A stretch of DNA of 64,000 nucleotides from contig NZ_LMTS01000148.1 of assembly GCF_001541225.1 (NCBI RefSeq), positions 1 to 64,000 on the forward strand, written 5' to 3'. Source of the stretch: Variovorax sp. WDL1 (GTDB lineage: Bacteria > Pseudomonadota > Gammaproteobacteria > Burkholderiales > Burkholderiaceae_C). Shown one piece after another: positions 52,997 through 63,657 of the stretch. Made by a program: the position numbers and the translations under genes. Positions within the stretch are counted from its first letter, which is position 1. Each line of letters starts with the position of its first letter. The notes below the pieces were generated by a model. The model saw only the letters and a list, made by a program, of their open reading frames with translations, made no database searches and was not told the origin of the DNA.

Positions 52997-53896
52997 TCAA
53001 TCGAAGGGAAGGTAGTCGGGGACGACCAGCGAAGCGAGCAGCTTCCCGATGTCGGCGGGATTGCGCGTGACGTGGATGCCGCAGTCCTTCATCACGGCCA
53101 GCTTGGACTCCGCCGTGCCAAGTCCGCCGGAGACGATCGCGCCTGCATGGCCCATGCGCCTGCCGGGCGGCGCGCTGGCGCCGGCGATGAAGCCGACCAC
53201 GGGCTTGCGCATGTGGTCCTTGATCCAGCGTGCGCAGCGCTCCTCGGCGTCACCGCCGATCTCGCCGACCATGACCACGGCGTCGGTGTGCGGGTCGTCG
53301 TTGAAGAGTTTCAGCACATCGATGTGCGCGAGCCCGCCGACCGGATCGCCGCCGATGCCGACCACCGTCGACTGGCCGATACCGAAGGCCGCGAGCTGGC
53401 TGGCGGCCTCGTAGGTCAGCGTGCCGGAGCGCGACACCACGCCGATGCGGCCGCGCTGGTGGATGTGGCCCGGCATGATGCCGATCTTGATCTCGTCGGG
53501 CGTGATCAGGCCCGGGCAGTTGGGGCCCAGCAGCAGGGTCTTGCGGCCGAGCATGCGGTGCCGCGTGCGGATCATGTCGCGCACCGGGATGCCCTCGGTG
53601 ATGCAGACGACCAGGTCGAGGCCGGCCTCCACCGCTTCGTCGATCGCGGCGGCCGCGAAGGGCGGCGGCACGTAGATCACCGAGACGGTCGCGCCGGTCC
53701 TCTCCTTCGCCTCCCGGACGGTGCCGAAGACCGGAATGCCGTCGAGCGCCTCGCCCGCCTTGTGGGGGTTCACGCCGGCAACGAAGCACTTCCTGCCGTT
53801 GCCGTACTCGCGGCACGCCGCGGTGTGGAAGCGCGCGGTCTTGCCGGTGATGCCCTGCGTGATCACGCGGGTGTTCCTGTTCACGAGGATCGACAT
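52997..53896 (-). CDS. Succinyl-CoA synthetase alpha-like subunit
   Basis: 299 aa. CoA-binding Rossmann domain [14 protein letters not shown] (13-26), [27 protein letters not shown] and the phosphohistidine loop [10 protein letters not shown] with His250. More like SucD than the malate-CoA ligase MtkB in the ITEGIP and [11 protein letters not shown] segments. The gene begins one base after the beta-like stop. Because it is coupled to FAH and PanE-like genes and lies beside CoA-transferases, it may be a second copy that activates a different acid, rather than the citric-cycle enzyme. Confidence 0.88.
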   Translation of the reverse strand: MSILVNRNTRVITQGITGKTARFHTAACREYGNGRKCFVAGVNPHKAGEALDGIPVFGTVREAKERTGATVSVIYVPPPFAAAAIDEAVEAGLDLVVCITEGIPVRDMIRTRHRMLGRKTLLLGPNCPGLITPDEIKIGIMPGHIHQRGRIGVVSRSGTLTYEAASQLAAFGIGQSTVVGIGGDPVGGLAHIDVLKLFNDDPHTDAVVMVGEIGGDAEERCARWIKDHMRKPVVGFIAGASAPPGRRMGHAGAIVSGGLGTAESKLAVMKDCGIHVTRNPADIGKLLASLVVPDYLPFD

Positions 53897-53897
53897 C

Positions 53898-55064
<1,167 letters not shown>

Positions 55065-55099
55065 GGCAGGGGCGACTATTCGGGCATGGGGCGAAAAAT

Positions 55100-55420
55100 T
55101 CAGATGCCGAGCTCGCCGCCGCCCGCCTGCGCCCAGTCGAAATACCTCGACGCGGAGGCACCGCAACGCTGTATGTGCTGCGCCTTTTTCTGCTGGATGA
55201 CCTCGGCAAGAAAAGCCGCGTCATAGGACTTCAGCAAATGCGGCTGGTGCGTCTGCAAGTAGTGGCAGATGCGCTCGGCCGGGTCCCTGCTCGCGCCCAT
55301 CAGCGCCTCGTAGGTCCGGCTGTCCCAGTGCCACCGCAAGCCCAATTCATAGAACGCGGCGTTGTAGGCATTGCGCTCCACTTCGTCATTCCGGTATTGA
55401 ATTGGCAAATCATTGATCAT
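55100..55420 (-). CDS. Hypothetical protein, 106 aa
   Basis: [20 protein letters not shown] then [20 protein letters not shown]; a soluble, helical, moderately charged protein. A strong AGGAGAAGGTC ribosome site precedes the ATG and a low-GC leader with two inverted repeats lies upstream. Codon use is less GC-biased at its start than in neighbours. It is upstream of the sucCD-like pair (35-base gap) and may be cotranscribed with it. I recognise no family function. Confidence 0.75.
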   Translation of the reverse strand: MINDLPIQYRNDEVERNAYNAAFYELGLRWHWDSRTYEALMGASRDPAERICHYLQTHQPHLLKSYDAAFLAEVIQQKKAQHIQRCGASASRYFDWAQAGGGELGI

Positions 55421-55440
55421 GACCTTCTCCTGTGAATTGA

Positions 55441-55529
55441 ATGCCGTCGTCAGCTCGATTGAATATTCACGGCATGTTCAAAATGTAGAAGTACTGATCA
55501 ATAAATAACAGTGAAACTATTTTATTGAT
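55441..55529 (-). promoter_or_regulatory. AT-rich leader with two inverted repeats before the 106-aa gene
   Basis: On the plus strand ATGCCGT (55441-55447) pairs with ACGGCAT (55469-55475), and ATCAATAAA (55497-55505) pairs with TTTATTGAT (55521-55529). The first lies in the presumed 5' leader, 20 bases above the start codon; the second could be an operator or promoter overlap. This is one of the least GC-rich stretches of the window. No known riboswitch class is recognised. Confidence 0.5.
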
Positions 55530-55604
55530 TGCATTTGCTGGAGGTTATGGATGGGGCGCGCAAGAAGCCGCTTGCGCGGCCTGCCGAGGCTCAGCCCGCG
55601 CTGC

Positions 55605-56852
55605 TCAGATCACGCCCTCCTGCCGCAGCATCGCCAGGTCGTCCGTGCCGTAGCCCAGCTGCCGCAGCACTTCCTCGGTGTGCTCGCCCAAGAGCGGCGA
55701 GCGCGTCACCTCGGTCGGACTGTCCGACAGCTTGATGGGATTGCCGACGGTCAGGTACTTCCCCCGTGTCGGGTGCTCGACCTCGACGATGGTGCCGCTC
55801 TCGCGCAGCGATTCGTCCGCAGCGATCTCTTTCATGGAGAGGATCGGCCCGCAGGGAATGTCGTACTGGTTGAGGATCTCCATGGCCTCGAACTTGTCCT
55901 TGGTCATGGTCCACTGCTCGATGCGCGCGAAGATCGGCTTCAGGTGCAGCAGGCGCGCGGCCGGCGTGGCGTAGGCCTCGTCGTTGATCCAGCCCTCCTC
56001 GCCGATCACCTTGCACACCGCCGGCCAGACCGCGGCCTGGGTGATGAAGTAGATGTAGGCGTTGGGATCGGTCTCCCAGCCCTTGCAGCGCAGGATGGAG
56101 CCCGGCTGGCCACCGCCCGAGGCGTTGCCGGCGCGCGGCACCGCGTCGCCGAACTTGCCGTCGGGGTACTGCGGGTATTCGTGCAGGGTGCCGGTGCGCT
56201 CCAGGCGCTGCTGGTCGCGCATCTTCACGCGGCAGAGGTTGAGCACGGCGTCCTGCATCGGCGCCAGCACCTTCTGGCCGCGCCCGGTGGTGTTGCGCTG
56301 GTAGAGCGCCGCCATGATGCCGAGCGCCAGGTGCAGGCCGGTCCCGCTGTCGCCGATCTGCGCGCCGGTGACGACCGGCGGGCCGTCCTCGAAACCGGTG
56401 GTCGACGCCGCGCCGCCGGCGCACTGGGCGACGTTCTCGTACACCTTGCAGTCGGCGTACTTGCCCGGCCCGAAGCCCTTGACCGAGGCCACGATCATGC
56501 GCGGGTTGAGGTCCTGGATATGGCTCCAGGTGATGCCCATGCGGTCGAGTGCGCCGGGCGCGAAGTTCTCGACCAGCACGTCGCAGGTCTTGATCAGCGT
56601 GTCGAGCACCTGCTTGCCCTTGGGCTTCTTGGTGTCCAGCGTGATCGAGCGCTTGTTGTGGTTCAGCATCGTGAAGTAGAGGCTGTCCACGCCCGGAATG
56701 TCGCGCAGCTGGCCGCGCGTCGCGTCGCCCTCGCCCGCGCGCTCGACCTTGATCACGTCGGCGCCGAACCAGGCCAGCAATTGGGTGCACGTGGGGCCGG
56801 ACTGCACGTGGGTGAAATCCAGGATGCGGACGCCTTCGAGGGCCTTGCTCAT
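55605..56852 (-). CDS. frc: Formyl-CoA transferase paralogue (class III CoA-transferase), copy 1
   Basis: 415 aa. Class III CoA-transferase fold. The active-site Asp that forms the acyl-enzyme is Asp168 in [10 protein letters not shown]. The glycine loop that closes the active site reads [10 protein letters not shown], where formyl-CoA:oxalate transferases have [10 protein letters not shown], so the first Gly is Ser245 and the Trp is absent. Gln48 replaces the Oxalobacter Trp, as in E. coli YfdW. The altered loop suggests a different acceptor acid or donor than copy 2. It lies 11 bases downstream of the PAS gene. Confidence 0.9.
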   Translation of the reverse strand: MSKALEGVRILDFTHVQSGPTCTQLLAWFGADVIKVERAGEGDATRGQLRDIPGVDSLYFTMLNHNKRSITLDTKKPKGKQVLDTLIKTCDVLVENFAPGALDRMGITWSHIQDLNPRMIVASVKGFGPGKYADCKVYENVAQCAGGAASTTGFEDGPPVVTGAQIGDSGTGLHLALGIMAALYQRNTTGRGQKVLAPMQDAVLNLCRVKMRDQQRLERTGTLHEYPQYPDGKFGDAVPRAGNASGGGQPGSILRCKGWETDPNAYIYFITQAAVWPAVCKVIGEEGWINDEAYATPAARLLHLKPIFARIEQWTMTKDKFEAMEILNQYDIPCGPILSMKEIAADESLRESGTIVEVEHPTRGKYLTVGNPIKLSDSPTEVTRSPLLGEHTEEVLRQLGYGTDDLAMLRQEGVI

Positions 56853-56862
56853 CGTTTGTCTC

Positions 56863-57288
56863 CTAGGTCTTCGCTTCGACTTCTGCCAGACGGGCGCGCA
56901 GCTTGCGCTCCTCGGCGAAGCGGGCCGTTTCGTCGCGCACGATCGCGACGATACCCGTGACCTTGCGATCCTCGGAAAACAGCATCGACACGGTGAAGGC
57001 GATCGACAGCGTGCGGCCCTCCTTGTGAAGCGCCGGAACGCGCAGCAGGTCGGCGCCGTATTTGGTGATGCCGGTGGCCATGGTCTTCTGGTAGCCCTCC
57101 CAGTGCCGCCCGCGCTGGCGCTCCGGGATGATCAAATCGAGCGAACGACCCAGCGCCTCGGCTTCGGTGAAGCCGAAGATGCGCTCGGCGGCCCGGTTCC
57201 AGAGCACGATCGCGCCCTCGGCGTCGCACACCATGATGGCGTCGCCGGCGCCTTCGACGAGTTGCTTCAGATCGATGTTTGATTGCAA
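56863..57288 (-). CDS. Single PAS-domain protein
   Basis: 141 aa from a TTG at 57288 with GGAG eight bases upstream. One PAS module: [64 protein letters not shown], then a PAC-like strand [31 protein letters not shown]. No kinase, HTH or cyclase output is attached. It is inserted between the two formyl-CoA transferase genes on the same strand. It may bind haem, flavin or an acid and report to the Crp regulator nearby. Confidence 0.85.
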   Translation of the reverse strand: MQSNIDLKQLVEGAGDAIMVCDAEGAIVLWNRAAERIFGFTEAEALGRSLDLIIPERQRGRHWEGYQKTMATGITKYGADLLRVPALHKEGRTLSIAFTVSMLFSEDRKVTGIVAIVRDETARFAEERKLRARLAEVEAKT

Positions 57289-57361
57289 GCGTATCTCCGG
57301 GATTTCAAGCGGACCTGTTCCAGGAACACCGCGGAACCGGCTTTGCCGGGCCGCTGGTGTT

Positions 57362-57414
57362 GCCCCCCGGTGAGGGGGTGGGCGGCCACACGAAGTGGGC
57401 CAACCTGGGGGAGA
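57362..57414 (+). repeat. Dispersed intergenic repeat, variant copy E
   Basis: GCCCCCCGGTGAGGGGG, then GGCCACACGAAGTGGGCC and CCTGGGGG between the PAS gene and the second formyl-CoA transferase gene. It shares the CCCCC/GGGGG stem, the CACACGAAGTG block and the closing GGGGG of copies A-D, but the middle differs. GGCC-ACACGAAGT-GGCC is itself a small hairpin. Confidence 0.5.
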
Positions 57415-57420
57415 GCGTTA

Positions 57421-58680
57421 TTACACTGCCTTCGCTTCGCGCAGGTTGATGATCTGCTCCTGGCTGTACCCGAGCTCGGCCAGCACCTCGTCAGTGTGCT
57501 CGCCCAGCAGCGGCGACGGAGTGATCTCCGGCTTCAGGTCGGAGAACTTGATCGGGCTGCCGACGGTGAAATAGTTGCCGCGTTCCTTGTGGCCCTTCAC
57601 CTCGACGATCGATCCGCTCTTGCGCAGCGATTCGTCGTGCAGCAGTTCCTTCATTGTGAGCACCGGCGAGCAGGGGATGTCGAACTTGCGCAGGATGTCC
57701 ACCGCCTCGAACTTGGTCTTGTCGGCCAGCCAGTCCTCGATGGTCGCGAAGATCGCGGTGATGTGCGGCTGGCGTGCCTTGGCCGTCATGTAGTCGGGGT
57801 CGGTCTTCCACTCGGGCTTGCCGATGGCGTCGCAGATCGGGGCCCAGGCGTGGCCCTGCACCGTGAAGTAGATATACGCGTTGGGGTCGGTTTCCCAGCC
57901 CTTGCACTTCAGCACCCAGCCCGGCTGGCCGCCGCCGCCGGCATTGCCGCCGCGCGGCACGACGTCGCTGAAGGTGCCGTGCGGGTACTGCGGGTACTCC
58001 TCGAGGTAGCCGAGCCGGTCCAGGCGCAGCTGGTCGCGCATCTTCACACGGCAGAGGTTCAGCACCGCGTCCTGCATCGCGCAGGCCACGCGCTGGCCCT
58101 TGCCGGTCTGCTGGCGGCCGATGATGGCGGTGAGGATGCCGATCGCCAGGTGCATGCCGGTGTTGCTGTCGCCCAGCGCGGCTGCGCTCACAGTCGGGGG
58201 GCCGTCCCAGAAGCCGGTGGTCGATGCCGCACCGCCGGCGCACTGCGCGACGTTCTCGTAGACCTTCAGGTCGTCATAGTGGTGGCCGTCGCTGAAGCCC
58301 TTGACCGAGGCGACGATCATCTTCGGGTTGAGCTCCTGGATGCGCTCCCAGGTGAAGCCCATGCGGTCGAGCGCGCCGGGGCCGAAGTTCTCGACCAGCA
58401 CGTCGGATTCGCGGATCAGCTTCTCCAGCACCACCTTGCCTTCCTGCTGCTTGGTGTCCAGCGTCAGCGAGCGCTTGTTGCTGTTGAGCATGGTGAAGTA
58501 CAGCGCGTCGACATCCGGAATGTCGCGCAGCTGCGTGCGCGTGACGTCGCCGGAGCCCGGGCGCTCGACCTTGATGACATCGGCCCCGAACCAGGCCAGC
58601 ATCTGCGTGCACGCCGGACCGGCCTGGACGTGGGTGAAGTCGATGATCTTGATGCCGTTGAGGGGTTTGTTGCTGCTCAT
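57421..58680 (-). CDS. frc: Formyl-CoA:oxalate CoA-transferase, copy 2
   Basis: 419 aa. All canonical features are present: Asp171 in ALGDSNTG, the [12 protein letters not shown] loop (247-255), [13 protein letters not shown] and [15 protein letters not shown]. Transfers CoA from formyl-CoA to oxalate, giving oxalyl-CoA. It is more typical than copy 1. The oxalyl-CoA decarboxylase gene lies 25 bases upstream on the same strand, so the two form the usual oxc-frc pair. Confidence 0.95.
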   Translation of the reverse strand: MSSNKPLNGIKIIDFTHVQAGPACTQMLAWFGADVIKVERPGSGDVTRTQLRDIPDVDALYFTMLNSNKRSLTLDTKQQEGKVVLEKLIRESDVLVENFGPGALDRMGFTWERIQELNPKMIVASVKGFSDGHHYDDLKVYENVAQCAGGAASTTGFWDGPPTVSAAALGDSNTGMHLAIGILTAIIGRQQTGKGQRVACAMQDAVLNLCRVKMRDQLRLDRLGYLEEYPQYPHGTFSDVVPRGGNAGGGGQPGWVLKCKGWETDPNAYIYFTVQGHAWAPICDAIGKPEWKTDPDYMTAKARQPHITAIFATIEDWLADKTKFEAVDILRKFDIPCSPVLTMKELLHDESLRKSGSIVEVKGHKERGNYFTVGSPIKFSDLKPEITPSPLLGEHTDEVLAELGYSQEQIINLREAKAV

Positions 58681-58705
58681 GCGATAGCTCCTGTGTTGCC
58701 TTGGA

Positions 58706-60493
58706 TTACTTCTTCTTCGCCGCGCTCGGGTTGAGGCTGGTGATGCGGCCGCTCTCGGTGCCGGCGGTCTCGTCGATGACGGCGTTGATCAGGGTCGGGC
58801 GCCCGCAGGCGATGGCCTCGCTCAGGGCCTTTTGCAGCTCTTCCGCGGTGGTGGCGTGCACGCCGACGCCGCCGAAGGCTTCCATCAGCTTCTCGTAGCG
58901 CGCGTCCTTGACGAACACGGTCGGCGCCACGTCGGCGGTGCCGCTGGCGTTCACGTCGGTGCCGCGGTAGACGCCGTTGTTGTTGAAGACGACGACGCAG
59001 ACCGGCAGGTTGTAGCGACAGATGGTCTCGACCTCCATGCCGCTGAAGCCGAAGGCGCTGTCGCCCTCGATCGCGATCACCGGCTTGCCGGTGACCACGG
59101 CCGCGGCGACGGCAAAGCCCATGCCGATGCCCATGATCCCCCAGGTGCCCACGTCGAGGCGCTTGCGCGGCTCGTACATGTCGACGATGCTGCGCGCGAA
59201 GTCCAGCGTGTTGGCGCCCTCGTTGACGACGATCGCATCGGGCCGCGCCTTCACCTGGTCGCGGATCACGCTGAGCGCGCTCTGGAAGTTCATCGGCGAT
59301 GGGCGCGCGGCCAGCGTGGCCGCCATCTTCGAGAGGTTCTTGTCCTTGCGCTCGGCGATGCCCCCGGTCCAGTCGGCCGGCGGCTTGGCCCACTGGCCGT
59401 CGATGCCCGCGAGCAGCGCCGACACGCAGGAGCCGATGTCGCCGATCACGGGCGCAGCGATCGCGACGTTGCTGTCGATCTCGGTCGGCGCGATGTCGAT
59501 CTGGATGAACTGCTTGGCGCCCTTGTCCTGCCCCCAGGTCTTGCCCTTGCCGTGGGACAGCAGCCAGTTGAGCCGCGCGCCGACCAGCATCACGACGTCG
59601 GCTTCCTGCAGCACGTAGGAACGCGCGGCGGCGGCCGACTGCGCATGGGTGTCGGGCAGGAGGCCCTTGGCCATCGACATCGGCAGGTAGGGGATGCCGG
59701 TCTTCTCGACCAGCGAGCGGATGTCGGCGTCCGCCTGCGCATAGGCCGCCCCCTTGCCCAGCAGGATCAGCGGCTTCTTCGCTCCCTTGAGCAGATCGAG
59801 CGCGCGCTTCACCGCGTCGGGCGCCGGGATCTGGCGCGGGGCCGGGTCGACCACCTTGATGAGCGACTTGCGGCCGGCCTCGGCATCCATCGTCTGCGCG
59901 AACAGCTTGGCCGGCAGGTCCAGGTACACGCCGCCCGGGCGGCCCGAGAGGGCCGAGCGGATCGCCCGCGCGATGCCGACACCGATGTCCTCGGCATGCA
60001 GCACGCGAAACGCGGCCTTGCACAGCGGCTTGGCGATCGCGAGCTGGTCCATCTCCTCGTAGTCGCCCTGCTGCAGGTCGACGATCTCGCGCTCGCTGGA
60101 GCCGCTGATCAGGATCATCGGGAAGCAGTTGGTGGTTGCGTTGGCCAGCGCGGTCAGGCCGTTGAGGAAGCCGGGCGCCGACACCGTGAGGCAGATGCCG
60201 GGCTTTTGCGTCAGGAAGCCGGCGGCGGCGGCGGCGTTGCCGGCATGCTGCTCGTGGCGAAAGGAGATCACCCGCATGCCCTCGGCCTGCGCCATGCGCG
60301 TGAGGTCGGTGATCGGGATGCCGGGCAGGCCGAAGATGGTGTCGATGTCGTTCAGCTTCAGCGCATCGATCACCAGGTGGAAGCCGTCGGTCGTCTCGCG
60401 GGCCGGCGCATCGTCCGTCATGTTCTTGAGGGTCCGCGCGACCAGCTCGTCGGCGGTCGAGTCGGCCTGTTTGGCGGTGCTGACTGAGGACAT
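58706..60493 (-). CDS. oxc: Oxalyl-CoA decarboxylase
   Basis: 595 aa, slightly longer than the roughly 565 typical of the family because of an N-terminal extension of about 30 residues. The thiamine-activating Glu81 is in [15 protein letters not shown]; the ThDP-binding motif [31 protein letters not shown] is near the C-terminus. The [11 protein letters not shown] and [10 protein letters not shown] segments are family specific. Decarboxylates oxalyl-CoA to formyl-CoA. A strong GGAGAG ribosome site precedes the ATG at 60493, and an Fnr-type palindrome lies 74 bases upstream. Confidence 0.97.
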   Translation of the reverse strand: MSSVSTAKQADSTADELVARTLKNMTDDAPARETTDGFHLVIDALKLNDIDTIFGLPGIPITDLTRMAQAEGMRVISFRHEQHAGNAAAAAGFLTQKPGICLTVSAPGFLNGLTALANATTNCFPMILISGSSEREIVDLQQGDYEEMDQLAIAKPLCKAAFRVLHAEDIGVGIARAIRSALSGRPGGVYLDLPAKLFAQTMDAEAGRKSLIKVVDPAPRQIPAPDAVKRALDLLKGAKKPLILLGKGAAYAQADADIRSLVEKTGIPYLPMSMAKGLLPDTHAQSAAAARSYVLQEADVVMLVGARLNWLLSHGKGKTWGQDKGAKQFIQIDIAPTEIDSNVAIAAPVIGDIGSCVSALLAGIDGQWAKPPADWTGGIAERKDKNLSKMAATLAARPSPMNFQSALSVIRDQVKARPDAIVVNEGANTLDFARSIVDMYEPRKRLDVGTWGIMGIGMGFAVAAAVVTGKPVIAIEGDSAFGFSGMEVETICRYNLPVCVVVFNNNGVYRGTDVNASGTADVAPTVFVKDARYEKLMEAFGGVGVHATTAEELQKALSEAIACGRPTLINAVIDETAGTESGRITSLNPSAAKKK

Positions 60494-60566
60494 GTCTCTC
60501 CTTGTGCTTGGATATGAAGGGCCGGGGGCCGAGCCACGACTATGATTCGAGGCCAAGCTGCAGCCG

Positions 60567-60580
60567 TTGACCTTGGTCAA
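60567..60580. promoter_or_regulatory. Fnr/Crp-type palindrome between oxc and its Crp-type regulator
   Basis: TTGACCTTGGTCAA, a perfect TTGAC-CTTG-GTCAA repeat with the 5-4-5 layout of the Fnr box (TTGAT-N4-ATCAA). It is 74 bases upstream of oxc and 67 upstream of the regulator start. The adjacent regulator carries the E-x-x-S-R recognition helix that reads TTGA half sites, so autoregulation plus control of the oxalate genes is likely. Confidence 0.7.
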
Positions 60581-60646
60581 CTTTCCGGAAAACGACACCG
60601 GCTCGATGAACCGGCGGTCGTCGCGACATCGAGCAAGACGGGACCC

Positions 60647-61255
60647 ATGACCCTGTTGGAAAACCACCCGGAGAAAAACATCATTCGTGCCCAGCTCCGG
60701 CAGAACATCCTTCTCAAGGACCTGGGCGAGAGCGACCGCGCCGAGCTGGAGTCCCACCTTGCCGTGGTGGACGGCAACAAGGGCGACTTCCTGCTGCACC
60801 AGGGCGTGCGCGAGATGGAGCAGTACTTCATCCTCGACGGCATCCTCAAGCGGGTGGTGAGCAATCCGGCAGGCAAGGAGATGATCCTTCGCTTCGCCGA
60901 CGAGCACGACATGGAGACCAGCTACGCCGCGCTGCGGCTCGGTACGCCGACGCCGTACGGCATCGTGTGCGTGACCAAGGCGCGGGTGGCCAGCCTGCCC
61001 TTGAAGGAGTGGATTGCCTTCCTCGACCGCCACCCCGACACGAAGGAGCTGTTCGAGTTCAGCGTGATGCGCGGAATGAGCGAGATCATGGCGCACACCA
61101 TCACGCTGCACCTGCTGGACGCGCCGGGCCGCGTGCACCGCTTCATGCGCAAGCATCCGGAACTGGTGGATCGGATTCCGAGCAAGGAACTGGCCTCCTA
61201 TCTCAATCTGTCGGCCGAGACGCTCAGCCGATTGAAGAAGCGCGGAAAGATCTGA
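60647..61255 (+). CDS. Crp/Fnr-family regulator of the oxalate genes
   Basis: 202 aa from the ATG at 60647; an ATG at 60542 would add 35 residues across the presumed operator and is less likely. Beta-roll sensor domain at about 22-120 ([40 protein letters not shown]), dimer helix, then [26 protein letters not shown] (178-200). No N-terminal Cys for an iron-sulfur cluster and no clear cAMP-binding motif, so the signal is unknown. Divergent from oxc. Confidence 0.9.
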   Translation: MTLLENHPEKNIIRAQLRQNILLKDLGESDRAELESHLAVVDGNKGDFLLHQGVREMEQYFILDGILKRVVSNPAGKEMILRFADEHDMETSYAALRLGTPTPYGIVCVTKARVASLPLKEWIAFLDRHPDTKELFEFSVMRGMSEIMAHTITLHLLDAPGRVHRFMRKHPELVDRIPSKELASYLNLSAETLSRLKKRGKI

Positions 61256-61256
61256 G

Positions 61257-62093
61257 TCAGGTCTGCTTGGCCGAGGCGAATCGGCGCGTACCGGTCATCA
61301 GTCTCAGTTCGTTGGTCACGCCCGAGACACCGGGCACCGCGGTGGCCACGTGCTCGGCCTGCTCACGCTCCTCGGCGTCAAGGACGATGCCGCGCAGCCT
61401 CACTTCGCCCTGATTCGCCTGGATGGTGATGCTGATGTCCTGCGTCTGCGCATGCTCCTTGAGCGCGGCGCGCACGCGCGCCTCGAGCGCCATGTTTGCC
61501 AGCAGGGCGCGCGACTCGGGCGTCTCGGCGAATTCCGGGCGTTGCGTCATCAGGCGGATCAGCTCGACGCAGCTCTCGACCGAGACGCGATCGGTGTTGA
61601 GCACCAGGTCGTAGAGCACCGGGTCACCCCACGTCACGCCGAACTGCTCGTGCATGCGCGAAGCGTGCGCGTGGTCGCTGCGCCGGATCTCGGTCTCGGC
61701 GAACTCGGCATCATCGGTGCCGAGGTGGGCCATCAGCCATTCGACGCGCTTCCTGAGCGAACGCGTGACGCGCACGCACAGCACGTGCGGCACCGGGCGC
61801 AGCAGGCAGGTTGCGCCCCAGCCGCGCAGCACCACGTTGCCGCCGTCGGCCAGCGAGAACACTTCTTCCGCGGTGTAGAGCGCGACGCTGCGGCGGTCGG
61901 TGGTCAGGCGCTCCACCAGGCCGGCCTTGCCGTCGCGCAGCCGGCCGATCAGGCTGGTTGACACCTGCGCCCGGTCGGCCACGCGCTCGATGGCTTCATG
62001 GCGCATCACGGCCAGTCCGAGCGCGTCGGCGAGTTGCAGCGACACGTCCTTGGCAAGGGAACCCATTTCCTGGGTCATGGCGATGACGGGCAT
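61257..62093 (-). CDS. Cytidylate-kinase-like protein with BON domain
   Basis: 278 aa. Residues 3-185 match the cytidylate-kinase-like family with a degenerate P-loop ([12 protein letters not shown] has no GKS), so phosphotransfer is doubtful; [22 protein letters not shown] and [16 protein letters not shown] are recognisable. Residues 203-266 are a BON domain ([54 protein letters not shown]). BON domains usually bind lipid or envelope partners. No signal peptide. It is next to tctA on the same strand (14-base gap) and could regulate uptake. Confidence 0.85.
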   Translation of the reverse strand: MPVIAMTQEMGSLAKDVSLQLADALGLAVMRHEAIERVADRAQVSTSLIGRLRDGKAGLVERLTTDRRSVALYTAEEVFSLADGGNVVLRGWGATCLLRPVPHVLCVRVTRSLRKRVEWLMAHLGTDDAEFAETEIRRSDHAHASRMHEQFGVTWGDPVLYDLVLNTDRVSVESCVELIRLMTQRPEFAETPESRALLANMALEARVRAALKEHAQTQDISITIQANQGEVRLRGIVLDAEEREQAEHVATAVPGVSGVTNELRLMTGTRRFASAKQT

Positions 62094-62106
62094 GCGGTCT
62101 CCTCGA

Positions 62107-63636
62107 TCAGTCCACCGGACGTTCGGCAGCGAACTCGTCAGCTTTTTTTGGCTTGATCATCGCCAGCACTTTCGAGATCAGCGGCCAGAAGAGCATGGTC
62201 AACGCCAGCGTGGTGATGCTCCCCACCAGCGGGTTCGCCCACATGATCCCGATCTCGCCCTGCGAGACCAGCATGGCCTGGCGGAAGGAGTCCTCGGCCT
62301 TGTCGCCGAGCACCAGGGCCAGCACCAGCGGCGCCAATGGGAAGTCGAGTTTCTTGAAGATGTATCCGACCACGCCGAAGCCGAGCATGAACCAGATGTC
62401 GAGCATCGCGTTGTGCACGGTGTAGGCGCCGATCGCGCAGATCACGATGATCACTGGCGCGATGATCGAGAAGGGGATACGCAGGATCGAGGCAAACAGC
62501 GGCACTGTGCTCAGCACCACGATCAGGCCGACGATGTTGCCCAGGTACATGCTGGCGATCAGGCCCCAGACGAAGTCCTTCTGCTCGACGAAGAGCAGCG
62601 GGCCCGGCTGCAGGCCCCAGATCAGCAGGCCGCCCAGCAGCACCGCCGCGGTCGGCGAGCCCGGGATGCCCAGCGCCAGCATCGGCAGCAGGGCGCTGGT
62701 GCCGGCGGCATGCGCCGCGGTCTCGGGTGCAACCACGCCCTCCATCTCGCCGGTGCCGAACTTGGGACCCTTCTTCGACATCTTCTTCGCCAGGCCGTAG
62801 CTCATGAAGGAGGCCGGCGTCGCGCCTCCGGGCGTGATGCCCATCCAGATGCCGATCAGCGAGCTGCGCAGCGAGGTGACCCAGTACTGCGGCAGCTGCT
62901 TCCAGGTCTGCAGCACCACCTTGGGATCGATCTTGGCGCTCTTGCCGGAGAACTTGAGCCCCTCCTCCATCGACAGCAGGATCTCGCCGATGCCGAACAG
63001 TCCGATGACCGCGATCAGGAAGTCGAAGCCGCGCATCAGCTCGGGCTGGCCGAAGGTCAGGCGCAGCTGGCCGGTCACGGTGTCCATGCCGACGCTGGCG
63101 AGCGCGAAGCCCAGGGCCATCGAGGCCAGGATCTTGAAGGGCGAGCCCTTCCCCATGCCGACGAAGCTGCAGAAGGTCAGCAGGTAGACCGCGAAGAACT
63201 CGGGCGAACCGAACTTGAGCGCGAACTTGGCCACCAGCGGCGCGAGGAAGGTGATCATCACCACTGCCAGGAAAGCCCCGACGAAGGAGGAGGTGAAGGC
63301 GGTGGTGAGCGCCGCGCCCGCCTTGCCCTGCTGGGCCATCGGGTAGCCGTCGAAGGTGGTGGCCACCGACCAGGGTTCGCCGGGGATGTTGAAGAGGACG
63401 GAGGTGATCGCACCGCCGAACAGCGCACCCCAGTAGATGCACGACAGCATGATGATCGCCGAGGTCGGCGACATCGTGAAGGTGAGGGGCAGCAGGATTG
63501 CCACGCCGTTGGCGCCGCCCAGGCCGGGCAGCACGCCGATCAGCACACCCAGGATGATCCCGACGAACATCAGCACGATGTTCATGGGCGTCAGGATCAC
63601 GGCGAAGCCCTGCATCAGGGCGCTGATTTCATCCAT
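62107..63636 (-). CDS. tctA: TctA-family tricarboxylate transporter large subunit
   Basis: 509 aa, about 12 membrane segments. The family motif GVLPGLGGANGVAILLPLTF is near the N-terminus, with ALFGGAITSVLFNIPGEPWSVATTFDGYPMAQQGKAGAAL and, later, APETAAHAAGTSALLPMLALGIPGSPTAAVLLGGL. Large membrane subunit of TTT-type importers that use a periplasmic binding protein (TctC/Bug), which is not in the window. Substrate unknown: citrate, other carboxylates or aromatic acids. Confidence 0.95.
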   Translation of the reverse strand: MDEISALMQGFAVILTPMNIVLMFVGIILGVLIGVLPGLGGANGVAILLPLTFTMSPTSAIIMLSCIYWGALFGGAITSVLFNIPGEPWSVATTFDGYPMAQQGKAGAALTTAFTSSFVGAFLAVVMITFLAPLVAKFALKFGSPEFFAVYLLTFCSFVGMGKGSPFKILASMALGFALASVGMDTVTGQLRLTFGQPELMRGFDFLIAVIGLFGIGEILLSMEEGLKFSGKSAKIDPKVVLQTWKQLPQYWVTSLRSSLIGIWMGITPGGATPASFMSYGLAKKMSKKGPKFGTGEMEGVVAPETAAHAAGTSALLPMLALGIPGSPTAAVLLGGLLIWGLQPGPLLFVEQKDFVWGLIASMYLGNIVGLIVVLSTVPLFASILRIPFSIIAPVIIVICAIGAYTVHNAMLDIWFMLGFGVVGYIFKKLDFPLAPLVLALVLGDKAEDSFRQAMLVSQGEIGIMWANPLVGSITTLALTMLFWPLISKVLAMIKPKKADEFAAERPVD

Positions 63637-63657
63637 TTCGGGTTCGCTCCGTGAGAT

